A stretch of DNA of 10,202 nt from DP-20 sp964539925 (GTDB taxonomy: Bacteria > Desulfobacterota > Binatia > UBA9968): NCBI GenBank assembly GCA_964539925.1, contig CAZILB010000135.1, positions 1 to 10,202 on the forward strand, in the 5' to 3' direction. Both the position numbers and the translations under genes were made by a program. This document shows, piece by piece, positions 1 through 6,738 of the stretch. Every line of letters begins with the position of its first letter. Position 1 is the stretch's first letter. The notes under the pieces are model-generated. The model did no database searches, was not told where the DNA came from, and saw only the letters and a program-made list of their open reading frames with translations.

Positions 1-80
1 GCCTTGTTCGTTGCGTGTGCGCGCCTTTTTCAGTAGGCTGCGCAGGAGAATTTGCCTCGAATAGATCAAGGAGGGGAGAA

Positions 81-1133
81 ATGAAATTGTTGTTTAAGGC
101 GCTGACCGCGAGCTCGCTGATTTTCTATCTAACCACAGCCGCGGCTGCGCCAGCCGAAGCCGTCGATGCCGGTAAGAGGCTCACGATCCTGACGAGTTCC
201 GCGCCCGGAGGGGGCAACGATATTCGCGCCCGCCTGGTGGCGCGGCATTTTTCGAAATACCTTCCCGGCAGCCCTTCGGTTATCGTCCAGAATATGCCCG
301 GCGGCGGCCATTTGATCATGAACAACTATCTCAATAACATCGCCAGGCCCGACGCTCCGATCCTCGGACAGACGGTGCGAGGCATTTACTGGTTCCAGCT
401 CATGGGAGCGGCGGAGGCGCGCTTCGATCTGACCAAGGTCCACTGGATCGGCAGCACCAGCGGCGAGGACTCCACGCTGGTCGTGCGCGCGAACCTCGGT
501 CACAGGTCGCTGGAGGATGTCCGCAAAAGCGGCCAGCCGCTGGTGCTCGGATGTTCCGGTCCCGCCAGCTCCAATTACATCTACGGCCAACTTCTGGAGG
601 TGGCCCTCAACGTTCCGATCAAGATGCTCTGCGGCTACTCGGGAACCGCCACTATCAAGGCGGCCATAGCCAGGGGCGAGGTGGACGGGCTGGCCGGACG
701 GAGCATCAGCAATCTACTCACCATCGACAAGGACGAGATGGAAAAGAGGCTCTGGAACGTTCTGGTGCAGTACGGCGAGCAACGGCACCCGTTGTTTCCC
801 AACGTACCGACGTCGCTGGAGTTGGCGCGGGGCGAGGAGGCCCGGACGATGGTGCGCGCGGCGACCGCGGACTCGGCCATCGGCTGGCCGTTCTACGTGC
901 GCAGCGACATGCCGGCGAACCGCGTCGCGCTTCTGCGAAAAGCTTTCATGGCCACGATGAAGGATCGCGACTTTCTCCGGGAAGCCGAAAAGCTGGCGGT
1001 GCCCATCGAGCCCATATCGGGGGAGGATCTCGACAGGATCGTCCGCGAGGCGCTCAGCGTCCCGCCGGCGATGATGCCGAAGCTCAAGCTGATCTACTAC
1101 GGCCCCGAAGGGGAGCCAAAGGCGAAAAAATGA
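81..1133 (+). CDS. TctC/Bug-family periplasmic solute-binding protein (350 aa)
   Basis: Extracytoplasmic receptor of the tripartite tricarboxylate transporter (Bug/TctC) family, which typically captures carboxylates in the periplasm for a TctA/TctB permease. The start at 81 is chosen because AAGGAGG (68-74) sits 6 nt upstream and a signal peptide follows directly: basic MKLLFK, a hydrophobic stretch to about residue 20, then an Ala-rich cleavage region around 20-28. The family hallmark is at residues 34-77: a beta strand, APGGGNDI, then RLVARHFSKYLPG and a VIVQNMPGGG strand-loop. Length is normal for the family, slightly long because of a Lys-rich tail. It is the only plus-strand gene at this end and converges on a related receptor at 1398-2444. 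No tctA or tctB is visible, so the permease is elsewhere or the receptor has another role. Family assignment is firm; the ligand is unknown. Confidence 0.9.
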   Translation: MKLLFKALTASSLIFYLTTAAAAPAEAVDAGKRLTILTSSAPGGGNDIRARLVARHFSKYLPGSPSVIVQNMPGGGHLIMNNYLNNIARPDAPILGQTVRGIYWFQLMGAAEARFDLTKVHWIGSTSGEDSTLVVRANLGHRSLEDVRKSGQPLVLGCSGPASSNYIYGQLLEVALNVPIKMLCGYSGTATIKAAIARGEVDGLAGRSISNLLTIDKDEMEKRLWNVLVQYGEQRHPLFPNVPTSLELARGEEARTMVRAATADSAIGWPFYVRSDMPANRVALLRKAFMATMKDRDFLREAEKLAVPIEPISGEDLDRIVREALSVPPAMMPKLKLIYYGPEGEPKAKK

Positions 1134-1397
1134 ACGGCTCCGGTATTTGGATTGAGAATGGAAGAGGAGCACGCCGACGACCTGGTGAGCCTGCTCGAAG
1201 AACTCTCGAAGTAAAAGCGCCGCGCGGAGCGGGCGGATACCGCCGCCATGCGCACGCGGTCTCAAGCCGGCGATGCGAGAATAGGGCGTCCATGTTTTTT
1301 GACCGAAGGCCTCTTGAGCGCTCGGCATTGGCGCTGCGGTCTCAAGTTCGAAGGCAGCGCCGGTGGCCTACATCGGATCCGCTTCCCGAGGCGCGAT
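1134..1397. other. Intergenic region between convergent receptor genes
   Basis: 264 bp separate the stops of two convergent TctC genes. No convincing gene was found. It contains a short open stretch in frame with the upstream gene (1158-1214, 18 codons), a T6 run on the plus strand at 1295-1300, two direct copies of GCGGTCTCAAG exactly 80 bp apart (1256-1266 and 1336-1346), and the strong inverted repeat listed separately. CTTGAG at 1313-1318 can pair with the CTCAAG of either direct repeat, so more than one fold is possible. Confidence 0.5.
1326..1365. terminator. Large hairpin between convergent genes, possible bidirectional terminator
   Basis: The arms 1326-1337 and 1354-1365 form a 12-bp stem: an 8-bp perfect GGCGCTGC/GCAGCGCC core, two T-G pairs, then A-T and C-G, around a 16-nt loop. 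Its position between two convergent stop codons suits transcription termination from either side. Neither strand has a T-run right after the stem, so it does not meet the standard Rho-independent pattern. It could instead be an mRNA 3'-end stabiliser or a REP-like element. Confidence 0.4.
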
Positions 1398-2444
1398 CTA
1401 TTCCAGCAGCAGCTTGAGCAGTTTCATTTGCTGCGGGGAAGTGCTCAGGGCATCCATGGTGTTTCGTATCAGCTCCTCTTGTTTCGCCCCGGGCACGGCG
1501 TCGACGTAAAGACCCAGCTTTTCGGCATCGGCGATCAAGGCTCGATCCTTGAACGTCTTGTCGAAGGCATCGCGCAAAACCGCGACCCGCGGCTCGGGAG
1601 TCGCCGGCGGGAGTACGAAGGGTCTGCCCCATTCGCTGGCGTCGACCAAAAGTTCCACTAAAGGCCAATATTGGGGATTGGGCTTGTGCCTCTTGGCCAC
1701 TTCGAATACCGTCGGCACTTCGGGAAAACGCTCGTCTCTTTTTCTGCTGGCGATCATCAACGGATGGCCGATTTCTCGCAAAAGCGCCAGCCCGGCCACG
1801 GAGTCGACCGTGGTGCCGATCAGATCGTTTTCTCCCCTCTGCATGGCGATGACCTGCTCCGAAGCGCCGGGATACCCCAGAACCCACTTGCTGAAGGGAA
1901 GATTCCATACCAGCTGGTAGGCATAAGGAATCTGGTACCCCGCCGCGCTTTTGGTCGTGCCTCCGGGCACGAATTTAGTTTTTGACCGGATCAGTTCGTC
2001 GATGGTGCGAATGCCGGTTTCTTTGCGGATCACCAGCATCGGGATGTCTTTGCCCAGGCTCCCGAGATAGCGAAATCGCCGGAAATCCGCTCTCTCCGCC
2101 AATTCCGGCCTGAGCAGCTGCTCGATCGGCGCGGTGCGGTCGAGAAGCGAGACCGACAAACCGTCCGGTTTGGCTCGCTGGTAGATATAACTCGCGGCCA
2201 CCAGACCGCCGGCTCCCGGCATGTTTACGACGATGACGGAGCGGCTGCCGGGAAGGTATTTGCCCAGGTGTCTGGCCACCACCCGCGACATCAAATCATA
2301 GCCGCCCCCGGGGGTGGAGCGGTTATAGACTTTGATCTGCTGATTTGCGTAAAAGGGCTCCTCTTGAGCGGCGGCCGCAGTGTTGATTAGGAGCACGCAA
2401 CAAAAAACCGGGGATGAGAAAAGCAACTGCTTGAAATATTTCAT
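1398..2444 (-). CDS. TctC/Bug-family periplasmic solute-binding protein (348 aa)
   Basis: Second receptor of the Bug/TctC family, last gene of the minus-strand cluster. The ATG at 2444 is preferred over longer in-frame starts because GGGAGGAATGCG lies just upstream, a signal peptide begins there (MKYFKQ, a hydrophobic core to about residue 21, an Ala-rich TAAAAQ cleavage region), and any longer start would run into the crotonase gene upstream. The hallmark STPGGGYDL is at residues 43-51, then RVVARHLGKYLPG and VIVVNMPGAGG. Residues 235-249 (KRDERFPEVPTVFEV) match the family's conserved PEVPT region. The N-terminal half resembles the receptor at 81-1133, so the two are diverged paralogues. It lies 79 bp after crotonase C, with a perfect hairpin in the gap. 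Placement with CoA enzymes suggests uptake of the substrate they process, but the ligand is unknown and no TctA/TctB is present. Confidence 0.9.
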   Translation of the reverse strand: MKYFKQLLFSSPVFCCVLLINTAAAAQEEPFYANQQIKVYNRSTPGGGYDLMSRVVARHLGKYLPGSRSVIVVNMPGAGGLVAASYIYQRAKPDGLSVSLLDRTAPIEQLLRPELAERADFRRFRYLGSLGKDIPMLVIRKETGIRTIDELIRSKTKFVPGGTTKSAAGYQIPYAYQLVWNLPFSKWVLGYPGASEQVIAMQRGENDLIGTTVDSVAGLALLREIGHPLMIASRKRDERFPEVPTVFEVAKRHKPNPQYWPLVELLVDASEWGRPFVLPPATPEPRVAVLRDAFDKTFKDRALIADAEKLGLYVDAVPGAKQEELIRNTMDALSTSPQQMKLLKLLLE

Positions 2445-2480
2445 CGCATTCCTCCCTGCATGCTCGGTTTTGCCGCGTTT

Positions 2481-2501
2481 CTCCGAGGCGCGGCCTCGGA
2501 G
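2481..2501 (-). other. Perfect 9-bp hairpin between crotonase C and the TctC gene
   Basis: CTCCGAGGC (2481-2489) and GCCTCGGAG (2493-2501) are exact reverse complements around a 3-nt loop. The hairpin lies in the 79-bp gap, after the crotonase stop and before the receptor's ribosome binding site. No T-run follows on the minus strand, so it is more likely an intercistronic stabiliser or processing element than a full terminator. Such stems can set a higher level for the downstream binding-protein gene; that role here is inferred. Confidence 0.5.
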
Positions 2502-2523
2502 CTCGTTCCGACGGCGGAATCGT

Positions 2524-3405
2524 TCATTCCTTCTTCGATCGCGGCCCGAACGGCTCAGGCTGGAAGGGCGCGTCCCGCTCCCGCAGGAAGGCCTCCAGCC
2601 CGCCGTTCTTTTTGGCGTCTTCCAAGCGCTTGTTGAATTCCTCACGCTTGCTCAGGCGGGCCATGGCGGCCAATTCACTATTGATCATCAGCGCCTTGCG
2701 AAGCCCCATCATTTCAAGTCCTTGAGTCGAAATATGCAAGTTTATCTTTATGGTCTCCGGCGGTACATGGGCGATGCGATCGACGAACTTGAAGCAGGTT
2801 TCCAAGAGCGCGGCTTTTGGCACCACTTGATTGACCAGCCCGATGCGCAGCGCTTCCTGGGCGTCGATGTGGTCGCCGGTGAGCGAATAGCGCAAGGCAT
2901 TTTTGAAACCGGCGAGCAGCACCCACATGAAATCGGTATCGGCGGAGTGGCGCACTTGCGGCTGTCCGAAGACCGCGTCATCCGCCGCGATCGTCACATG
3001 ACAGGAAAGCGCCAGCGAGGAGCCGGCGCCGAGGCACCAGCCGCTGACGGCGGCGATAATCGGCTTGGGATATTGCCAGCGATAGAGTCGGCGGCCGAGA
3101 ATGTCTTTGCGATCGGCATCGCGGAATTTGTTGTACGTGGCGTTGAGCGAAGTGTTGACCGCAATGCCATAGGGCCAGGCGGTTTCCGGTTCTGTGCCGT
3201 TGAGATCTTCGCCCACCGAAAAGGCAGCGCCCGAGCCGGTGATCACCACGGCGCGGATCTCCGGGTCGGTTTCCGCCTCCGCCAAGGCCCGATCCAGTTC
3301 GCTCATCAGCTCTTCGTTTATGGCGTTCAACGCCTGCGGCCGGTTGAGGGTGATCAGCACGCCCTTGTGTTGTTTCCGGTATAAAATGTTCTTGTAGTCA
3401 GCCAT
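2524..3405 (-). CDS. Crotonase-fold protein C, enoyl-CoA hydratase/isomerase family, both catalytic Glu replaced (293 aa)
   Basis: Crotonase-superfamily protein acting on, or at least binding, acyl-CoA in the cytoplasm. Visible family features are LITLNRPQALNAI (17-29), the first oxyanion-hole strand VVITGSGAAFSVGEDL (53-68), the second oxyanion-hole loop SGWCLGAGSS (121-130) and GQPQVRH (147-153). Aligned on the GGGCE...GQPE spacing of rat enoyl-CoA hydratase, the position of Glu144 is Ser130 and that of Glu164 is Gln150. Both classical catalytic acids are therefore missing, and normal hydratase chemistry is unlikely. The start has an AGAGGA ribosome site preceded by an A-rich leader. It is the most divergent of the three crotonases here but shares their LTGDHIDAQEALRIGLV segment and the FQPEPFGPR tail. 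It could be a hydrolase, a lyase with another base, or a non-catalytic partner in a mixed oligomer. Confidence 0.88.
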   Translation of the reverse strand: MADYKNILYRKQHKGVLITLNRPQALNAINEELMSELDRALAEAETDPEIRAVVITGSGAAFSVGEDLNGTEPETAWPYGIAVNTSLNATYNKFRDADRKDILGRRLYRWQYPKPIIAAVSGWCLGAGSSLALSCHVTIAADDAVFGQPQVRHSADTDFMWVLLAGFKNALRYSLTGDHIDAQEALRIGLVNQVVPKAALLETCFKFVDRIAHVPPETIKINLHISTQGLEMMGLRKALMINSELAAMARLSKREEFNKRLEDAKKNGGLEAFLRERDAPFQPEPFGPRSKKE

Positions 3406-3424
3406 CGCATCCTCTTTTTTTATT

Positions 3425-3457
3425 TTAACTGTTGCCGGTCGCCTCGTGCCTCACGCC
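3425..3457. repeat. Heptamer repeat element over the stop of crotonase B
   Basis: Plus-strand TTAAC (3425-3429) is followed by four 7-bp units starting at 3430, 3437, 3444 and 3451. All end in GCC and fit TSNYGCC, except one that begins with G. The last unit overlaps the final codons of crotonase B; its first three bases are the reverse complement of the TGA stop. On the transcript the order is stop codon, GGC-starting heptamers, then GTTAA and an A-rich leader to the next gene. The same arrangement recurs at 6706-6738. Confidence 0.7.
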
Positions 3458-4329
3458 CGCTTCTTTGCCCTCGGTCCGAACGGTTCCGGTTGAAACGGGC
3501 CGTCGCGCATTTGCAAATATTCTCTAATGCCCTTGTTGGCGCGCGCGTCGTCCAAAGGCCTTCGCAGTTCCTCGCGCAGCATGACATGGGCTGGCGCGGA
3601 CATTTGATTGTCAAAGGTTAAAGCGTCGCGCAGACCCATCATGTCCAGTCCCATGGTCGCGATTTGCAAATTGATTTTGACCGTCTCCGGCGGCACCTTG
3701 GCAATCCGCTCGACGATTTTGAAACACTCGTCGATCAGTTGATCCTGCGGCACGACTTTGATGACCAGACCGATGCGCAGGGCTTCCTGGGCATCGATGT
3801 GATCGCCGGTGAGGCCGTAGCGCAGGCCGTTTTTGTAGCCGCCGAGAAGCGTCCACATAAAGCTCGTGTTGGAGCCATGGCGCACTTCGGGTTGCGCAAA
3901 CACGGCATTTTCCGACGCCAGGGTCATGTGCGTGAAGAGCGACAGCCATGAACCCGCACCCATGGCCCAGCCGTTGATCGCGCCGATGATCGGCTTGCCG
4001 AACTCCCACATGCGGCGAAAGTTGCGCGGATCGACGCGCCAGGAGTCGATGATCTCGGCGGCGGTCTGGCCGGTGATGATGCCGTAGGGCCAGTGAATAT
4101 CGCGCCGCCGCCCCGACGAGGATCCCTGGTCCATGCCGGCGGAAAACGCCCGCCCCGCGCCGGTCAGCACGACCGCGCGCACCTCCCTGTCCTGTTCCGC
4201 TTCGTCGAGGGCTTGATGGAGCTCCTTGATCATGCTCCGGCTGATGGCGTTCATCGCCTCGGGCCGGTTGAGCGTGATCAAGGCGCCGCCGCGCATCTTC
4301 TCGTAGAGGATTTCTTTGAAATCAGGCAT
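3451..4329 (-). CDS. Crotonase-fold protein B, enoyl-CoA hydratase/isomerase family (292 aa)
   Basis: Crotonase-superfamily enzyme on acyl-CoA thioesters. Motifs: LITLNRPEAMNAI (17-29), oxyanion-hole strand VVLTGAGRAFSAGMDQ (53-68), GWAMGAGSW (120-128) and FAQPEVRHG (144-152). By fixed spacing, classical Glu144 is replaced by Trp128, while the Glu164 equivalent is kept as Glu148. In enoyl-CoA hydratase the second Glu is needed for proton transfer in both hydration and isomerisation, and the first mainly for hydration. An isomerase-like or lyase-like reaction is therefore more plausible than simple hydration. The ATG at 4329 has an AAGGAGA ribosome site, and family length supports it. It is about 72% identical to crotonase A (211 of 292 positions, ungapped hand count), pointing to duplication around the synthetase gene. 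Substrate unknown. Confidence 0.92.
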   Translation of the reverse strand: MPDFKEILYEKMRGGALITLNRPEAMNAISRSMIKELHQALDEAEQDREVRAVVLTGAGRAFSAGMDQGSSSGRRRDIHWPYGIITGQTAAEIIDSWRVDPRNFRRMWEFGKPIIGAINGWAMGAGSWLSLFTHMTLASENAVFAQPEVRHGSNTSFMWTLLGGYKNGLRYGLTGDHIDAQEALRIGLVIKVVPQDQLIDECFKIVERIAKVPPETVKINLQIATMGLDMMGLRDALTFDNQMSAPAHVMLREELRRPLDDARANKGIREYLQMRDGPFQPEPFGPRAKKRA

Positions 4330-4351
4330 CGAGTCTCCTTCGCATTGTTTG

Positions 4352-4387
4352 TTCCAGTCGTTTCAATCGTTTCAAATGTTCCAATCG
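4352..4387. repeat. Imperfect 9-bp tandem repeat, four copies
   Basis: Four consecutive 9-mers start at 4352, 4361, 4370 and 4379: TTCCAGTCG, TTTCAATCG, TTTCAAATG and TTCCAATCG, with consensus TTYCAATCG. They lie in the 110-bp gap between the synthetase stop and the crotonase B ribosome site. Traces of the motif continue on both sides, including an inverted copy within TTGGAACGAC (4427-4436). It is a short tandem repeat of unknown role; slippage could change the intercistronic spacing. Confidence 0.6.
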
Positions 4388-4404
4388 TTCAGGCTATCCG
4401 TCTT

Positions 4405-4423
4405 GTTGCAAAACTATTGCAAC
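4405..4423. repeat. Inverted repeat GTTGCAA/TTGCAAC downstream of the synthetase gene
   Basis: GTTGCAA (4405-4411) and TTGCAAC (4417-4423) form a perfect 7-bp stem with a 5-nt loop, 17 bp past the synthetase stop on the minus strand. No T-run follows, so it is not a typical terminator. It may be an intercistronic mRNA stem or a protein-binding palindrome. Confidence 0.4.
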
Positions 4424-4439
4424 CATTGGAACGACTTGC

Positions 4440-6620
4440 TCAAGCAATCTGAATCAGCGCATCGACGGCGACCACTCCCCGGCCCTCGGGTAAAACGATC
4501 AGCGGGTTGATGTCCAAAGCGCCGAGCTGGTCGCCGAGGCTCGCCGCCAATCGCGATACTCCGACAATCGCGTCGCACAACGCGTCAACGTCGGCAGGCG
4601 GCTTACCGCGCACGCCGCCGAGAATCGCAACGCCGCGCAGCCGCTCGACCATGTCCCGAGCCTGATCGCGCGAAAGCGGCGGAATGCCGATGGCAATATC
4701 CTTCAGCACCTCGACCAGGATACCGCCGAAGCCGCAGAGCACGACCGCGCCGAAGAGCGGATCGCGCTTGACGCCGAGAATCATTTCGACGCCTTCGCCC
4801 GCCATCCGCTGGACGATCACGCCGTCGATTTTTGCGCCGGGAGCGCGGCGCGCCGCCTCGCCGAGAATTTGCCCGTGCGCTGCCCGCACGGCTCCGGGGT
4901 TGTCAAGTTTGAGGGCGACAGCGCCGACATCGCTTTTGTGCGTGATGTCGGGCGATTCGACTTTCAGCGCAACCGGGAAACCCATGCGTTCGGCGGCGCC
5001 GACCGCCTCTTCGGCGTTGCCGGCGAACACTGTTGGGACGACGGGAATGCCGAATTCCTCGAACATAGCAAACGCCGCTTTAGCCGGGACCATGCCGGGG
5101 GGCAGCTTCTTTGCCGGCTTTTGCCCGGTTGCCATTGCCGCCGGGGCGCTCCCGTTATTCTGGAATTCGTAGTATTCGGCGAGTTTGCAAAGCGTGGTTG
5201 TCGCCGACTCCGCGCCTTCCATGAGCGGCACGCCGGCGGCGCGCAGCGGCAGTAAAATTTCAGGGTCCACCGGGCCGCCGGCGATGGAACTGAAGCAGGC
5301 GATGGGTTTTTGGCTCGTCGCCGCGGCGCGTTCGACGGCCGCTGCGAAACGATTGCCGCTCTTGAGTTCCTTCGGTCTGGGATCGTTGGCTTCCAGGTTG
5401 ATGGTCACGACATCGATGTTGCGGTCGTCAATCAGCGCCTGGAGGAGACGGGGAAAAATCTTTTCGTCGTCGTACATGGCGCCGGTGCCGTCTAAAGGGT
5501 TGTTCATGTTGCCAAAGTCGGCGACCGTCTCTCGCAGTTGCGATTTCGTTTCTTCCGTTAGTTCCGGAACTTCCAGGCCGACGCCGGCAGCGGCGTCGGC
5601 GACCAGCGTGCATTCGCCCCCCGAACCGCTGAGCACGCCGACACGCCGGCCGCCGCGGTATTGCGCGACGAACTTTTCGCAGGAAAAAACGCTGACGCTG
5701 TCCATCAGCTCGTTGAGGCTGCGTACCGCGACAATGCCGAACTGGCGAAAGGCCGCGTCGATCACTTCGGCGGCGCCTGCGAGCGAGCCGGAGTGGGTTG
5801 CCGCGGCGCGCTGGGAGACCTCGGATCGGCCGCCCTTTAGGATGATGAGCGGTTTATTGCGCGCGGCGGCCTTGCGCGCGACTTCGAGCAGGTTGTGCGG
5901 CTGCTTAAATCCTTCAACAAAGGCGGCGATCACCCGGGTTCTTGCATCTTCGACGAGGTAGTTGAAATATTCCTCCACGGTCGCGCCCGCTTGGTTGCCG
6001 CAGGAAACGATATAACTAAAACCGACATGGCGGTTGAGCATCAAAGCGTTGGCGATAGTCGTGCTGAGCCCGCCGCTCTGCGAGACCAACGCCACCGGAC
6101 CGGGAAGGAAGCCGGGGGGAATGGTCGAAGCAAACAACGTCGCCTTGCCGTGAACGTTTAACACGCCGTAGCAGTTCGGACCGCAGATGAGAAAACCGCG
6201 CTCCCGGGACAGGTTTTCCAACCGTTCCTGGCGCTTCTTGCCTTCGGCACCGATCTCGGCAAAGCCCGCCGAGAAGACCACGGCCGCACGCACGCCGGCA
6301 TCGGCGGCCGAATCCAGCAGATCCGCCACATGGCGGCTGGGCACAGCCAGCACGACGCAGTCGACGGGTTCGGGAATGGCTCCAATGTCGCCATAGCAGG
6401 GGCAGTCCATTACCTCGTCGTATTTCGGATTAACCGCAATAATTTTCCCTTGATAGCCGAAATTCCTCAAGTTACGGATCACACGGTTGCCGCGCGGCTC
6501 GCGAGCGAGCGCAGACGCGCCGCGCTGGGACGCGCCGACGACGGCGACCGAGCGCGGGTTCATCAGCGGCGTCAGGTCGCGCCAAGGAACAGGGCTTTGG
6601 GGGGTAGGAGAACTAGTCAT
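4440..6620 (-). CDS. NDP-forming acyl-CoA synthetase (ACD/FerA superfamily), fused alpha-beta (726 aa)
   Basis: Cytoplasmic acid-CoA ligase of the ADP/NDP-forming acetyl-CoA synthetase superfamily, which interconverts acid + CoA + NTP and acyl-CoA + NDP + Pi through phosphohistidine. Domain order from the chosen ATG is: CoA-binding Rossmann domain about 20-150 (SVAVVGAS at 24-31); succinyl-CoA-ligase-like domains about 170-470 with LVSQSGG (178-184) and the catalytic-loop His276 in THSGSLAG; a linker about 485-510; then the ATP-grasp domain about 510-726 with His561 in ITHKSDVG, VIVQRMAGEGVEMILGV and LDINPLIV. All expected motifs are intact, so the enzyme should be active. Length suits a fused alpha-beta enzyme. 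The start is uncertain: neither ATG 6620, the in-frame TTG 6674 nor ATG 6563 has a clear Shine-Dalgarno. The flanking crotonases suggest it supplies their CoA thioester. The acid is unknown; aryl-propenoic acids, as for FerA, are one option. Confidence 0.92.
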   Translation of the reverse strand: MTSSPTPQSPVPWRDLTPLMNPRSVAVVGASQRGASALAREPRGNRVIRNLRNFGYQGKIIAVNPKYDEVMDCPCYGDIGAIPEPVDCVVLAVPSRHVADLLDSAADAGVRAAVVFSAGFAEIGAEGKKRQERLENLSRERGFLICGPNCYGVLNVHGKATLFASTIPPGFLPGPVALVSQSGGLSTTIANALMLNRHVGFSYIVSCGNQAGATVEEYFNYLVEDARTRVIAAFVEGFKQPHNLLEVARKAAARNKPLIILKGGRSEVSQRAAATHSGSLAGAAEVIDAAFRQFGIVAVRSLNELMDSVSVFSCEKFVAQYRGGRRVGVLSGSGGECTLVADAAAGVGLEVPELTEETKSQLRETVADFGNMNNPLDGTGAMYDDEKIFPRLLQALIDDRNIDVVTINLEANDPRPKELKSGNRFAAAVERAAATSQKPIACFSSIAGGPVDPEILLPLRAAGVPLMEGAESATTTLCKLAEYYEFQNNGSAPAAMATGQKPAKKLPPGMVPAKAAFAMFEEFGIPVVPTVFAGNAEEAVGAAERMGFPVALKVESPDITHKSDVGAVALKLDNPGAVRAAHGQILGEAARRAPGAKIDGVIVQRMAGEGVEMILGVKRDPLFGAVVLCGFGGILVEVLKDIAIGIPPLSRDQARDMVERLRGVAILGGVRGKPPADVDALCDAIVGVSRLAASLGDQLGALDINPLIVLPEGRGVVAVDALIQIA

Positions 6621-6705
6621 CGTCCGGCCGATAATCGGAGCGCTGAAGTAATCGAGTGGTGGAAGGCCGGGCAAAGGACCAGGTTTCCAACAAAACGGGT
6701 GTTTC

Positions 6706-6738
6706 TTAACTGCTGCCTCACGCCTGTTGCCTCATGCC
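6706..6738. repeat. Heptamer repeat element over the stop of crotonase A
   Basis: Plus-strand TTAAC (6706-6710) is followed by four 7-bp units starting at 6711, 6718, 6725 and 6732, all matching TSNYGCC. The last unit begins with the reverse complement of the TGA stop of crotonase A. Architecture, unit number and register match the element at 3425-3457, although the unit sequences differ in order. The 7-bp period is not a multiple of three and most of the element is outside the reading frame, so it is not a protein repeat. Confidence 0.7.

Noticed and set aside
15..80. Upstream start for the first TctC gene, giving 372 aa
   Set aside because: It lacks a ribosome site and would bury the signal peptide; AAGGAGG before ATG 81 is decisive. 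Nothing else is identifiable in the first 80 bp.
2445..2645. N-terminal extension of the second TctC receptor to 415 aa
   Set aside because: It overlaps crotonase C in another frame and places the signal peptide in the interior; the strong ribosome site supports ATG 2444.
3425..6738. Heptamer units as a CRISPR array
   Set aside because: Units are 7 bp, directly adjacent, with no spacers and no cas genes.
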